The notes below the pieces were generated by a model. That model worked only from the letters and a program-made list of their open reading frames with translations, made no database searches and had not been told where the DNA came from. A DNA stretch of 13,338 nucleotides from Thermomucor indicae-seudaticae (taxonomy: Eukaryota > Mucoromycota > Mucoromycetes > Mucorales > Lichtheimiaceae): contig JSYX01000775.1 of the NCBI GenBank assembly GCA_000787465.1, forward strand, positions 1-13,338, read 5' to 3'. How positions within the stretch are numbered: the stretch's first letter is position 1; each line of letters begins with the position of its first letter. A program made the position numbers and the translations under genes. Positions 1-9,874 of the stretch are shown here, piece by piece.

Positions 1-178
1 GTGACAGTAGGTATGATACACTAGAATATTAAATGTCCTGCCCTGACATTCCACGCTATGGATTAGGGGCCAACTATACAGTGTATACGTTTTTTGCATT
101 CCTTTCTTCGACAAGGAGGTTCTTCCATTTCAAGGCAGAGAAACAAGCAGCTATAATATTCTGTCAGGAAGCAATATA
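1..178. other. Left edge, nothing recognised
   Basis: AT-rich sequence with stops in all frames. It may be 3' flank of the possible minus-strand remnant that ends at 179. No RNA gene, repeat or promoter signal stands out. Confidence 0.4.
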
Positions 179-574
179 TCATGCGACATCAGCCAAGATA
201 GATATATAATTATCACAATGTTGGATTATGTCTTTGTAATATTCGCTCAAGGGACCTTTATGCACTTTAAGCGCAACCATTTCCGTACTTTGTCGAGTTT
301 CCTTACACTCACTGCTGCTGCAAGGTTCTCTTGCAAAAACAGCAGTTTCCGCGTTTTGTCTCAAAAAAAAACATTTAGCTGGGAGTCGAAAACCGGTGAA
401 AGAGTGAATCTCGGTGTGGATATCAAAGAATTTATGAGGAACAATCCAGCGTTCAGCGACCTTCACCTCCCGATCCGACGGCGAATACGCGAATAACATC
501 GAGTCATCAGAAACTCCAAGGAAGGGTTTGTGCGGCCTCTTTGTGGATAACAGGTGCAGTACCTTGACTCTGGC
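179..574 (-). other. Possible partial coding stretch or gene remnant, function unknown
   Basis: The minus strand is open from just after a TGA at 577-575 to a TGA at 181-179, about 131 codons, with one internal ATG at 499. The translation has a balanced, protein-like composition (for example SDREVKVAERWIVPHKFF) and looks more natural than the plus-strand reading of the same DNA. A second minus-strand frame is open from 662 to 507 and overlaps its beginning, so the two could be exons of one gene, a frameshifted remnant, or chance. I recognise no domain. No convincing splice site joins the two stretches. It lies downstream of the SWIM gene on the same strand. Confidence 0.28.
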
Positions 575-728
575 TCAAATAGAGAGAGTGGACAAGGAAA
601 CAATGCATTTGGTTGAATACCCACCAAGATTCAATCCCATCTACGCCGCAATCAATAGCCACTTATCTGGCTTCTGCAACTCTACGTACGCAAACTAACT
701 CGTTTCATTGATGAAGCATATGTACAGG

Positions 729-3700
729 TTATATACCCAGCTCATCAAACAAGTCGTCCGTGTTGAGGTAAAGTTTCCTCTCGTCGTCTTCATCGGAAGG
801 CGACGATGATGATGGCTTTCTTTCGTCTTGCTTTTTATCATTGGTCGTTTGATACACGTCGCTTTCAAGACGACTACTGGATGATTCGCTCTTGGGTTCT
901 TCCCCTAAGAGTGACCTTAGCTTTTTCGGGGTCGCCAATATCCGTTGTTCTCCAAAGTCCAGGCCATCATCAGTCACATCGCTGTCGCCACTCATCGTGT
1001 GCCTTGCCGCGGTATCATCTGCTATTGAGTCTCTCATAAATGTCCTTGTTGCTTCCCCTAAAGACTCGAGTTCAGAATCCTAGAGCAAAGTAATAGTAAC
1101 CATTGTCAGTAAAATGCTGCTCTAATGAATTCAAAAAGTTGGGTATTACCTTCTTAAAGGCCGACGGCTCTTCGTCTGATGTACTCTTTGTGTGCTTTGC
1201 GCCACCTGCACTTCTTTTCGATCTTCTCTTTGGGGCGCTGTTTTCTTCGTCCGTAGTAGCAACTGCGTCGTCATCCTTGGCTGCCCGCGCTTTTTTGACA
1301 CGCTTCGGTCGAGTTTTAGTGCGCTGTTGCGCCGCCCTTGTCGCTCGTCCTCGGCCTCTCTTGGCAGGTACATATTCATTATCATCGTCCTTATCTGACA
1401 TTATGCTGTCTGGCTCGGTCTGTATTGTTGAAGAAGCGTCAGCAGGAAGACGACCATGGGCTTGCTTTGCTGCTTTAGCCTTTTTCTGTGGAGTTTCTGC
1501 TGCGCTCTCCCATGGTAATACTCGCCGACCAAGTCTTGGTATCGGCGCCTTAGTAGTAATCTCTTTTACCGTTGTTCCATCTGTTAACGCTGCCTCTGCT
1601 GTGAGTGGCGAAGTAGTCTCAGGTGTTTCTCCGCCATCCTTTTCGTCATTAAGCGATCCTTTAAGCTGTCCATCCAAAGACTCTGCTAATACAGGTGGAC
1701 AGACCGCATCAGGCCGTTCGATCTTTTTTACTTCCTCTTCTGGCAACTCCACTTCATTTTGGGTAATCTCGACGACGGCCGGCTTCGAAGCGTCTTGCTT
1801 CCCCAGGGTATATTCTTGCCTGGGTTGATTTTGCGCGGGAGCGTTTCTGCTGCTGTCTGATGTTGACTTTGCGGTATCTCTGTTGTGTGCAGCACTAGCA
1901 GACTTGTGCACTCCAGTCGCTTCAGATACAGCACTTCTGTCATAGTCAAAATCATCCGTATTCATGAAGAAGCGCAATAATAGAGCTGCACAATGCTTGC
2001 ATTTTCCAAATTTTCCCACTGGACAGGAGCAGTGTCCGTCGCGTATTGCTAAAAGATCCAATTTTAAACAGGAGTTTCTCTCACACACCAAGCTATATGA
2101 TGTCGTTACCTATGTGCTTTGGCTGATCTTGGGTCATTGTCACATAAACGCTGTAAGGTTCGTTCGCAGTTCCCTTTGCCGTACATGCAATGGTCAGCTT
2201 TTTGGTACTCCCACTCATCTTTAGGTCGTATAGCGTGCCCAGAATCCCTCCACCACGGGTATAAGCACCCTTGTTTGATATGTACTTTTCAATCTTGTCG
2301 TTCGAAAGATGATCAGCATATGAATAAGCAAGACCTGAAGCGTCCTCTGGTTCAGATTCATCTTCCGTTTCCTTCTCCTCCTTGTTCTTATCCTCCTGTG
2401 GGTTCTGAATAGATGTATTCTCCATAGGTACATCTACTTGCTGGCCAGGATCTGTCTTTTGCATACGGGTCTGCCAACTGCTGAATACCGAAGAATCCTA
2501 CGAGATCTGAGATGAGCAAGCTTTACACTTTCTTTCAACGGCTGCGCTGTCTGACGAACCGCTCCAGAAACACCATGAATAGCCTCTGCAAAAGTTTCTC
2601 TTCTCGTAAGATCAGAACCCAAGTTAAATAACGGCGTCTGATATCCTTTTTGCTCATCCACATTGACCGTGCTACAAGAGAATCTCATCAGATCGTCTTG
2701 CATATTTGTTACCAATTTCACTAATGTACTTACAGAGTTTCTGGATTGATGTACCGGATATCATCTTGGACAACGTTGCTCTCTTTTATCTTGTCCAATA
2801 ACTTGGCACTGAAGAATAGTGCATGTTAGTTAGTATATTTAAGACCAGGATAAGCGAAAAACCACATACAAATCGTGTTTCCAATGTTCTCTTGTCGTTG
2901 CTGCTCCGTTGTCGACAAGAATCTTCCGCATATGTTTAAAGTACTCGGGACGATGCGTATCCAATTTTTGATCCCTAGTCATGGTTAAGTAGACAGATCT
3001 TGCAAGACATATATGATGTCTCTGTTGCATACTAAAAGATATCAGTGGTTTTAATTGACAAAACCGCACATTTTTCTTGTTTACCATGCAATCGCATCAC
3101 TGACTGCTGTGTGTCCGTCGCTCCGATTATAAGTATGCATGTACAAGTATACAGGATATCGTAAACCCAATTTCTCTAGCGACTGAAACGCCTTGGCTCG
3201 ATACCGTTCGAGCATATCATTTTTCCTAGAGTAGAACCATGTGAGCCAGGTAACGCTTGTGGCCACGCTATATATATACACCTAAAACTTGCATGTCCTT
3301 TGTCATTTCGCGAAATCGAGGTATTTCGCCATAAAGTGCGTCTTCTCGTGCCAGCAATATGATCGTACTGTGGGACGCGCCACAATAGGGTCAGACATGC
3401 CCAATTTTCAAATCGATCCATCAACTTCTCTCACCCAGGCAAAGTTGACTGCTCAGTCGCATCAATCCAGCCTTCTATTGCTGCTTTGATTAACGGACTT
3501 AACTCCAGATCACGATCCAAGGAGCACCGAGCAGCGTCCTTGTTGTACAAGTGGATAAAGAGCGCCTATTGGCATACCATCAGCATGAGAGCAACTCTCG
3601 GTAGGCGTCTTCCGTCTAGCAACTTGCAGGTTTGGAAAACATGTGGCGTGAAATACAAAACGGTGACATGTAGTCGGTTACGACTGTTCCAATGTCAGCA

Positions 3701-4189
3701 GGAGTATCCGTCAGCGCAGGCTCACAGCGGCGACACCAGAGTGCTACCGTCTCCTTTTCAGGGTCTGCTGCTGCTTCTTTCAGCGCCATGGTCCAGCCTC
3801 GCAGCATTTCAATCTGGATCGTCGCTGTCGGGATGGCGACTTCTCGGATTCTCAAGTGAGGTCGACAGTTTTGTATAAAAGCTAGAATATCTTGGTACTT
3901 TTTCGGTGCACACGGTCGCATGCCGTGGACAGCGACCTTTTTGTTGTTCTAAACCAGACAGAAAGCGTTATCACAAAAGGTATCTGTCTGTTTCAAAAGA
4001 TCGCCTCAAGTAACTTGCCGAATCAACAACGGTGAGTACCGATCGCCCCAGCTCCCGTACATGGACCTGCTCATGATCGACGCGATCGTCAAGACAGTAA
4101 AGAACATGCGTTGAGGATAACCGAAGATGGTAGTGAATAGCCACCACGGCAGGCGATCCGTGAAGCCACACGATATCTTCTTCATCCAT
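729..4189 (-). CDS. SWIM zinc-finger protein, about 912 residues, 11 exons
   Basis: Proposed exons, 5' to 3': 4189-4040, 3948-3682, 3565-3435, 3367-3282, 3196-3085, 3031-2870, 2808-2734, 2671-2527, 2470-2110, 2048-1150, 1079-729. All junctions are GT-AG and the frame holds throughout. Introns are 53-91 bp except one of 116 bp; the intron 2869-2809 carries a perfect TACTAAC. Residues 497-516 form a SWIM zinc finger, C-x-C-x7-C-x-H (C503, C505, C513, H515), preceded by the usual hydrophobic strand (PYSVYVTM). SWIM domains occur in DNA-binding, recombination and ubiquitin-related proteins and in MULE transposases; I see no MULE DDE domain here. Residues 1-376 are well-ordered-looking and probably helical but match no family I know. 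Residues 517-912 are disordered, with basic patches KRGRGR (726-731) and KRRSKR among acidic runs, which suggests a nuclear, possibly DNA-binding protein. The start ATG at 4189 lies 175 bp downstream of the neighbouring gene's stop codon. Least certain joins: 3682/3565 and 3282/3196. Confidence 0.75.
1993..2031 (-). other. SWIM zinc-finger motif within the 729-4189 gene
   Basis: Translation of the start of exon 10 gives CSCPVGKFGKCKH. The two cysteines, the third cysteine and the histidine fit the SWIM pattern C-x-C-x(n)-C-x-H with n = 7. Removing the 61-bp intron 2109-2049 (GTAACG to TTTTAG) joins PKHIA to IRDGHCSC and restores the strand that normally precedes the zinc ligands. All four ligands are intact. 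Confidence 0.88.
3566..3681 (-). other. Intron of the SWIM gene with two possible acceptors
   Basis: The donor GTAACC at 3681 can pair with the acceptor CCAATAG ending at 3566 (116 bp, with a CTGAT branch-like site shortly upstream) or with CTGCAAG ending at 3623 (59 bp). Both keep phase 0 and lead into the same frame, but the shorter intron leaves TAG at 3568-3566 in frame. The long form therefore encodes the full protein, while the short form would end early after about 18 extra codons. Confidence 0.5.
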
Positions 4190-4363
4190 TGAGACTTCGA
4201 AAAAGCCAACAATCAACAGGTCGGTAATTCAAAGAAGCATTTTGCATAGACGATGCTTACGAGATGCTTACTTCATTATGGATGCATAAATACTTGGACC
4301 AATAAATAAAAAATGGACATATTACATAAGACTATAGCTATAGGAAACGTGATAAATACAAGA
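4190..4363. promoter_or_regulatory. Short spacer between two tandem minus-strand genes
   Basis: These 174 bp separate the stop codon of the PH-LRR gene (TAA at 4366-4364) from the ATG of the SWIM gene at 4189. They must hold the terminator/polyadenylation region of one gene and the promoter of the other. The sequence is AT-rich near 4280-4340, with AATAAATAAA-like runs on the plus strand. I see no clear TATA or CCAAT box oriented towards the SWIM gene. Confidence 0.4.
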
Positions 4364-7300
4364 CTATTGATAGTATCCGTCGTCATAATCTCCCGGAACA
4401 GGAAGCCATCGTTGAAGTTCCTGACATGCCAGCACTTTTTCTTCATCTTGTACAGAATTGTTGCTATCATCATGATGATAGGGCGAAGAAGTGAAAGTTG
4501 TTGTCTGCAGGTTGACAACAGTTTGTGAAGTGGCAAGTGGTCGGTTGGGCTGTTGTTTGTTGACCGCGATGCCAAAGTCATCAATGAATCCCGGATGATC
4601 GACCTGTTCTGTCGGATATGTCATGTTTCGCTGACGCCGTATGGTTTCGAGCGGATGATTCCGAGAATAGGATGAGGTAGATGTTGAAGCGAAGCGAGAC
4701 AGTGGCACGCCGACGACTTCAACAGCACCAGCAATGGTAGTGGATGATGATGGAGTACGAGGCGATGCAAGGCTGAACGGGGTATCGGGAATCTCGTCCC
4801 CTCCTATAGAACCATAACGATCACTAGCGTAGGATGGTGGCGATGGTGGCAACGGGGACGTAGGAGGATCGTAGGGCCTTGGAAGAAGCTGGGCAACCAT
4901 CAATGAAGATCTGTCGCCACCACTGGACGACCGGCTACTCCGTACACTGCTGCTGTTGCTCACACGCACTCTGGTTCGTACCGGTCCACCCACAGCGCTA
5001 AGAGTTGCACCGGGAAGCAAGGCATTGCTGATCAGCGTGCCTTCTTCGCTACCCCGACTTCCACTGCCGCGCTGACGCTTAAGCTGGGCCACCGCGAGCT
5101 CCTTGGCGGCCGCCTGCGCTTGCATTTGCATGCTGTGAGTCCGCTGCAGTTGCGTTTCGTACATTCTCCGGTTTGTGGCAACGGCGTCGAGCATCTTTTG
5201 AATCACATCCCCAATCTGCTTGTAACTGAGCTCAGCCGAACTTCGTGCTTGAGTCTGCATCTGAAGTTGGGTCTTGGCCCGTCGTCTGTCGCCTGGTGAC
5301 CCAGCGTGTATGATGAACCATTTGGTCTCGTTTTCGGTTTGGGTAAGCTCGGCAATCGCTGATTTGAGGCTCTGGAGCTGGTAGCGAAGATCGTTCCGAG
5401 GTTTGGGTAGCTCGATAATGGAGGAATGAGGAAGCGTTGCTGCTAGCTCTCGATAGCCTTCAATTGTAATCTAGAATCATCAGCGTCAGTGATCACTATC
5501 TTTATGCGAAGGCGCGGAATAAGCTTTTTTTTACCTTGTTATCATCAATGTCTATCGAAAGCAATGTCTTGTTCTTTTGAAGTACATCCGACAGAGCATG
5601 CGCCCCTGCGTCGCCCATATCTAGTCCAGCCAAGCCCAACTTTTCCAATGCCACGTTCCGCTTGAGACCCTCCAATCCTTTGACGAGGGCCCTGCCCAAC
5701 TGCGCGCACGGTCGTTTGGTTCCATCCTCTTGCGGACGACAACTGAAATTGAGCTCCTTCAGGACCGTGTTCCGTTCGAGCAACGAACTAAGCATGCGTA
5801 CTGTATCTGGAGATAGCTCGGCGGATCCCGTGATCGACATATCCGACAGATTCAGGTGGGTCAGTGTCTGGTTATCCCTGAGGCAATCAAACAGCTCTCG
5901 AAGCATGGAGTCTTCCCATTCCAGCTTGGCCAGCGAGAGCGAGGAAGGACCTTCACCTTGTACAAAAGCAGGAAACACCTTGGGAAGATGGACCACATCC
6001 CTCAGGATCGGATTATCGGCCACACTGAGGTGAAGGCGACGATTTCCAGACTGGGTTATGGCTATCAAGAGACTTCGCACTTGTCCGCCATGCAATCCGC
6101 ATCGATCGAGCCTCAGAACTTCGAGTGCATTAAAGGACGGATGCTGCATCCATTGACAGAGTGGGGCCACGTCGGCTATCTTGCTGCAGCTCAGATCGAG
6201 TTCTTGAAGCGCAATACGATGAACGTCGCATTTGGGTAAAAGTTCCAAAACTGGGGTGGTCTGATGGCCGCGCAATCGAAGAACGGCGAGTCGCTTGCAG
6301 CGCTTCAGGATGGACTCGATTAGAGACGGAGATACAGCTATGGGCGTGGAAGTTGAGATGTCGAGGTACTCCAGGATCTCTGATCGTTGGTTCAAAAGGC
6401 AGGTGAGCAATTGCTCCATTTCCGGTGTCGTGAGCCCGCAGTCATGCACGTCCAGCGTACAGAGTCCCTTGCGGGCATGGATACCAGCCACGAGTGTCTG
6501 CACGTCCGGGCTGAAAAGTTTGTTGCGACCAAGATGCAGATGTGTCAGTGATATTGTCGACGACGACGACTGCTCGTCACTTCTACTGCTGCTTCTTTTA
6601 AACATGGCTGTGGCAAGTGCGCTGAGGGCAGAAAGGGGTGCCGGTCTGTTGTGTTGCTGTGTTGGCGCCTTCGCGCCTGCATATCCTATTCGGCAGTTGG
6701 TCAGATCGATCCTTCGAAGCACTGTGCTGCCAGTGACGATGGCATACAGCTCATTGCCAAGCACGTTGTAGCTGATAGACTGATCAAGCACCGCCGCATC
6801 GGATTGTTGCGATGCCGCTGCACTGTTCGTCCAGCCATCATCCTTTTGAACCATCCAAGCTTCCATTTCCTGCATTGAGTGACCAGCAAGAATAATATCT
6901 TGGAATATAGGCTTTTCCAAGAAAGGAGTGATTTACAATCAGGATGCATGTATGCCACGAGAGCTCAGAAAGAAGAAAACTTACATTGTATTGCAGACAG
7001 CGAAATATAGCCAAGAGTTCGTATTTGCCATAGACTGGCGGCTTTTCTTCCATCTCATTTGGCGGCAAAAGCACAAAGCGTTTGGCGCGCTTTGGACCGT
7101 CGATGTGATAATTGAAGCGAGCCTTGTTAAGGTTGAGTGCTGCACAATGGGCCTGCAGTGTGAGATCAAACTGCATGAGTTGTGCATCTTCCGATGCATT
7201 AAGCTGCTGCGTGCTGCCGCTGCGTCGTGCTCGAATGTGTACATCCAGCAACCTTTGCGGAATACCCAGCGTATATGTCTTGAGACTCCTTGCCACAATA

Positions 7301-8989
7301 GAGTCAATGGCTTGGCGCAGATATTGTACGATCGATTCGCAAAAGGTCGATACAAACACGAGCTGACGCGAAGGACGGTTGTTGGTCTGACGCATCAGGA
7401 GTTTGATAGTGTCGTCTTTTTCGTCATATTCGATCTTTTGGACCGCCAGCAGTCCATACCGGTCTCGCTCAATGCTCTTGATGTAGGTATCATCCAGTGC
7501 GCCCGCACCGCCTGATGGAAGCACGTACATGCTGTATTTCCCGATGGCCAAGAGGACAATGATGAACACCTCTTTGGTAACTGGCTCGTCGCTGTTTTCG
7601 GACTGGCTGCCGCTACCGCCACCACCCGATGATGACACAGAGAACTTGATGCGTTGTTTCTCCTTGTAAACCACTTTGTAGATCACCATGTCGTCCTGCT
7701 GGTCACCTTGCTTGCTCATTCGGTCCATGGCAGCATATCGCTCGGACGTGGTGACAGTCTTGATGGCCGGGTGATGAACTCTGACCGCTTCACGGAGTGT
7801 CCGTAGCCATTGATCACATTCATAGGCCGACTCGGCAGTGACGACCAGGGCCAACGGTTGCTTGGTTTCCGGATGCAAGTGTTCAATGCGGAAAGAGTTG
7901 GGTGGACTAATGACTCGGTGCACGCCATAGACATCAGAAAGGGCTAAAAGGACACGGTCCTTGTCGTTGTGGAGGTTGTGAACAGGCTGAGTCGCGAAGG
8001 CATCCGCGCCCGCGGCGCGCGCCTTGGCAGCCGACTTGAACTGCAAGAGATGCGTAGTGGTGAGGACAAAATGCGCATTCTTGTTTCGTTTGGTGAGTAT
8101 CAAAGGAATGCGCAGTGTAGCGTCAGGTTTCTGGTAGGATACATCGCTAGCATAAATGATTTTTGGTTGCTTATGACAGGACTCCATGGTTGCTCGCGCC
8201 TGGCGTTCAGCTTCAGGGGTCGGCGGGAAAACTGGTACTACTGGTGATGCTGCTGAATCGTCATAGGAAGACTGTTGTTGGTCTTCTTCAGGCAGATCAT
8301 CATCCTCCGGATAGGCAGATAGTGGCGGATCGTAATCAGCGATATAAAGGGAACGCTGAGCATAGGACTGACTGGTAGTAGATGCAGCGTAATATCGTGG
8401 TGGCGATAAAGGAGTTGGCGGAGGGTAGTATCTGCCTAAATTATATTCCCTTTGGTTTAGTTCATCCCGATATATTAAGGGTGACAGAAAGGGTGGAAAC
8501 CTTACCTGTGTAAATAGTGTCAGTATCATCATGACGATGGGGTTTCTGCAAACGTGTCTCGTCCTGACCACGAGCTCTTATTGGACTTCGTGAGGATTCT
8601 TCATAGGCATGTAAAGTTTCGAATGATTGTCTTGGTTGAAACGTATTGGAAGAAGGCAACTGAGCTGAAGTGGAAGCCGAAGGTTGTACAGGGGAAGCTG
8701 TCGATATTCGTGAATAGATGGACGATGAAGACGATAAGCTGGCAGACGATATAGAGGATGGCGACATAGAAGGGGAGAAGCGGCGCGCAGACATTTGAGC
8801 TGGTGAAGCCGACCTCCTTTGAATAAAAAGGAAAGCAAATGAATAAGGCAGGAGGAAGAAGAGAGAAAGAGAAAAGAATTGGATTTACCGGGTGGCGATA
8901 TTATACTCTGTGATCTCGTCGGGTTTGTTCAGATTATCACTGTTTTTACGGGGTAGGCTGTTGTGTTGATGATGCATGTCTGAAACCAT
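4364..8989 (-). CDS. Tandem PH-domain, leucine-rich-repeat protein, about 1,448 residues (CARMIL-like layout)
   Basis: Five exons, 5' to 3': 8989-8889, 8816-8506, 8435-6985, 6911-5535, 5470-4364, with introns of 72, 70, 73 and 64 bp, all GT-AG and frame-consistent. Residues 1-230 are Ser/Pro/Tyr-rich and disordered. A PH-like fold spans about 243-356 (strands around IPLILTKRNKNAHFVLTTTH, closing helix ECDQWLRTLREA with the typical Trp347). A second PH-like domain spans about 385-520. About 13 leucine-rich repeats run from roughly 685 to 1095 (for example LTHLHLGRNKL, LQELDLSCSKI, LEKLGLAGLDM). A Gln/Ala-rich, probably coiled-coil segment (1100-1215) and a Ser/Pro-rich tail with PxxP motifs (about 1276-1293) follow. 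PH domains would bind membrane phosphoinositides and LRRs protein partners, so a cortical cytosolic scaffold is likely. PH followed by LRR resembles CARMIL, but I see no capping-protein-binding motif. Fungal LRR proteins with two PH domains are known to me; exact orthology was not tested. Starts at 8977 or 8794 are alternatives. Confidence 0.85.
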
Positions 8990-9874
8990 AAAAAGAGAGA
9001 AGAGATATAAAACAGCGCTATTGTAAAAAGAAAAGCCTGGGCAACGTGGACAATTGATGGCGGTACTCATTCGTTTCTTGGTTCCTGTGCGTTGCCATGG
9101 ACGCTTCTGGGACGCAGCCAATCACAAGGCGCGAAATATCCGCATGCCAAAACCCTCGATCTTCATTTCCACGTGGCTCACAACATTCCCTTTATATGGG
9201 GATAAGATGAAACCTCTTGCCAACTTTTGAGCGCCTTGTAGATTCGGAGGAAACAAGGATCTTGACTGATCTTTGTACTCGTCATTGCTTGGCTTACGTG
9301 TAACAACAACGATAGATTCTTGAAGGAAGGCATGCTGCTTATTTGATAAGCCCATTGGACAATATCCGCCCTGAATGCTTTAGAAGATAAGGGCCCCTTC
9401 CACTTTACCTTTCTTAATATATAACAGCTTTAGGTAATCAGACTTCTTTAGATTGTAACTTCGGAAGAACGGAAATATACTCTTTTTTGAAGACAACTTC
9501 TAGTCCTTGCCTTTTTTATTTTGAGTTACCTGATTACGATAGACTATGAAACTTTGGCCCGTGGGAAAACTATGAGTATTTATTTCGCAACATACCACAT
9601 CAATTATCGTGGACTTCTGTATTACTCAAAAAGTTACAACTTCTCGATCGACGATCGCCTTTGTATATTTCCTGAAGAACTTTTATGCTTCGGCAAATCG
9701 TTTTTGCAAACCCCAGCCCCCCTTCCCACCTCCTGAGGAACGGGATCAAGCCAACCTCTGACGCCAGCAACAGAAGAAATCAATTGCGGTCATTGAAATT
9801 TTTCTTTCCCGGATTGCGGGACTTGTCAACTGGAGATTGACACTAACCGGGAAGGAGCTCAGGAACGAAGCATA
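8990..9874. promoter_or_regulatory. Divergent intergenic region between the PH-LRR and PAM2 genes
   Basis: About 885 bp with no firm gene. Near the PH-LRR gene, the minus strand carries an ATTGG (inverted CCAAT) element at about 9116-9122 and a CT-rich run just upstream of the ATG at 8989. A plus-strand TATAAAA lies at about 9005-9011, facing away from that gene and far from the next. Near the PAM2 gene there is a C-rich pyrimidine stretch at about 9711-9735 that includes CCCCT, and a GGGCCCCTT motif near 9391. These are motif sightings only; no function is shown. Confidence 0.4.
9122..9355 (-). other. Small open frame, 77 codons, doubtful
   Basis: A minus-strand frame starts with ATG at 9355 and ends with TGA at 9124-9122. 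Its translation has a plausible composition and no low-complexity bias, but I recognise no domain, signal peptide or membrane segment. It lies upstream of the PH-LRR gene on the same strand and could be an upstream ORF in a long 5' leader, a small gene, or chance. Nothing in the sequence decides between these. Confidence 0.2.

Noticed and set aside
218..496. Plus-strand open frame of 92 codons
   Set aside because: It overlaps the minus-strand stretch at 179-574, which has the more natural composition; no domain or splice context supports it.
1103..1828. Plus-strand open frame of 241 codons
   Set aside because: It is antisense to exon 10 of the SWIM gene, whose lysine, serine and glutamate codons keep the opposite strand open. 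Its translation is a Ser/Ala/Val/Phe-rich shadow with no domain.
729..4189. MULE-type transposase, because it has a SWIM finger
   Set aside because: No DDE-type catalytic region or terminal inverted repeats are visible, and the gene has ten introns, which is unlike an active transposon.
5662..6771. Series of plus-strand open frames opposite the LRR region
   Set aside because: They are shadows of exon 4 of the PH-LRR gene, whose repeats are clear on the minus strand.
6928..7515. Plus-strand open frame of 195 codons
   Set aside because: It is antisense to the exon encoding the second PH-like domain and crosses the intron at 6984-6912.
9521..9736. Plus-strand open frame of 71 codons (ATG only at 9571)
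   Set aside because: Short, without domain or splice signals, in the likely 5' region of the PAM2 gene; at most an upstream ORF.
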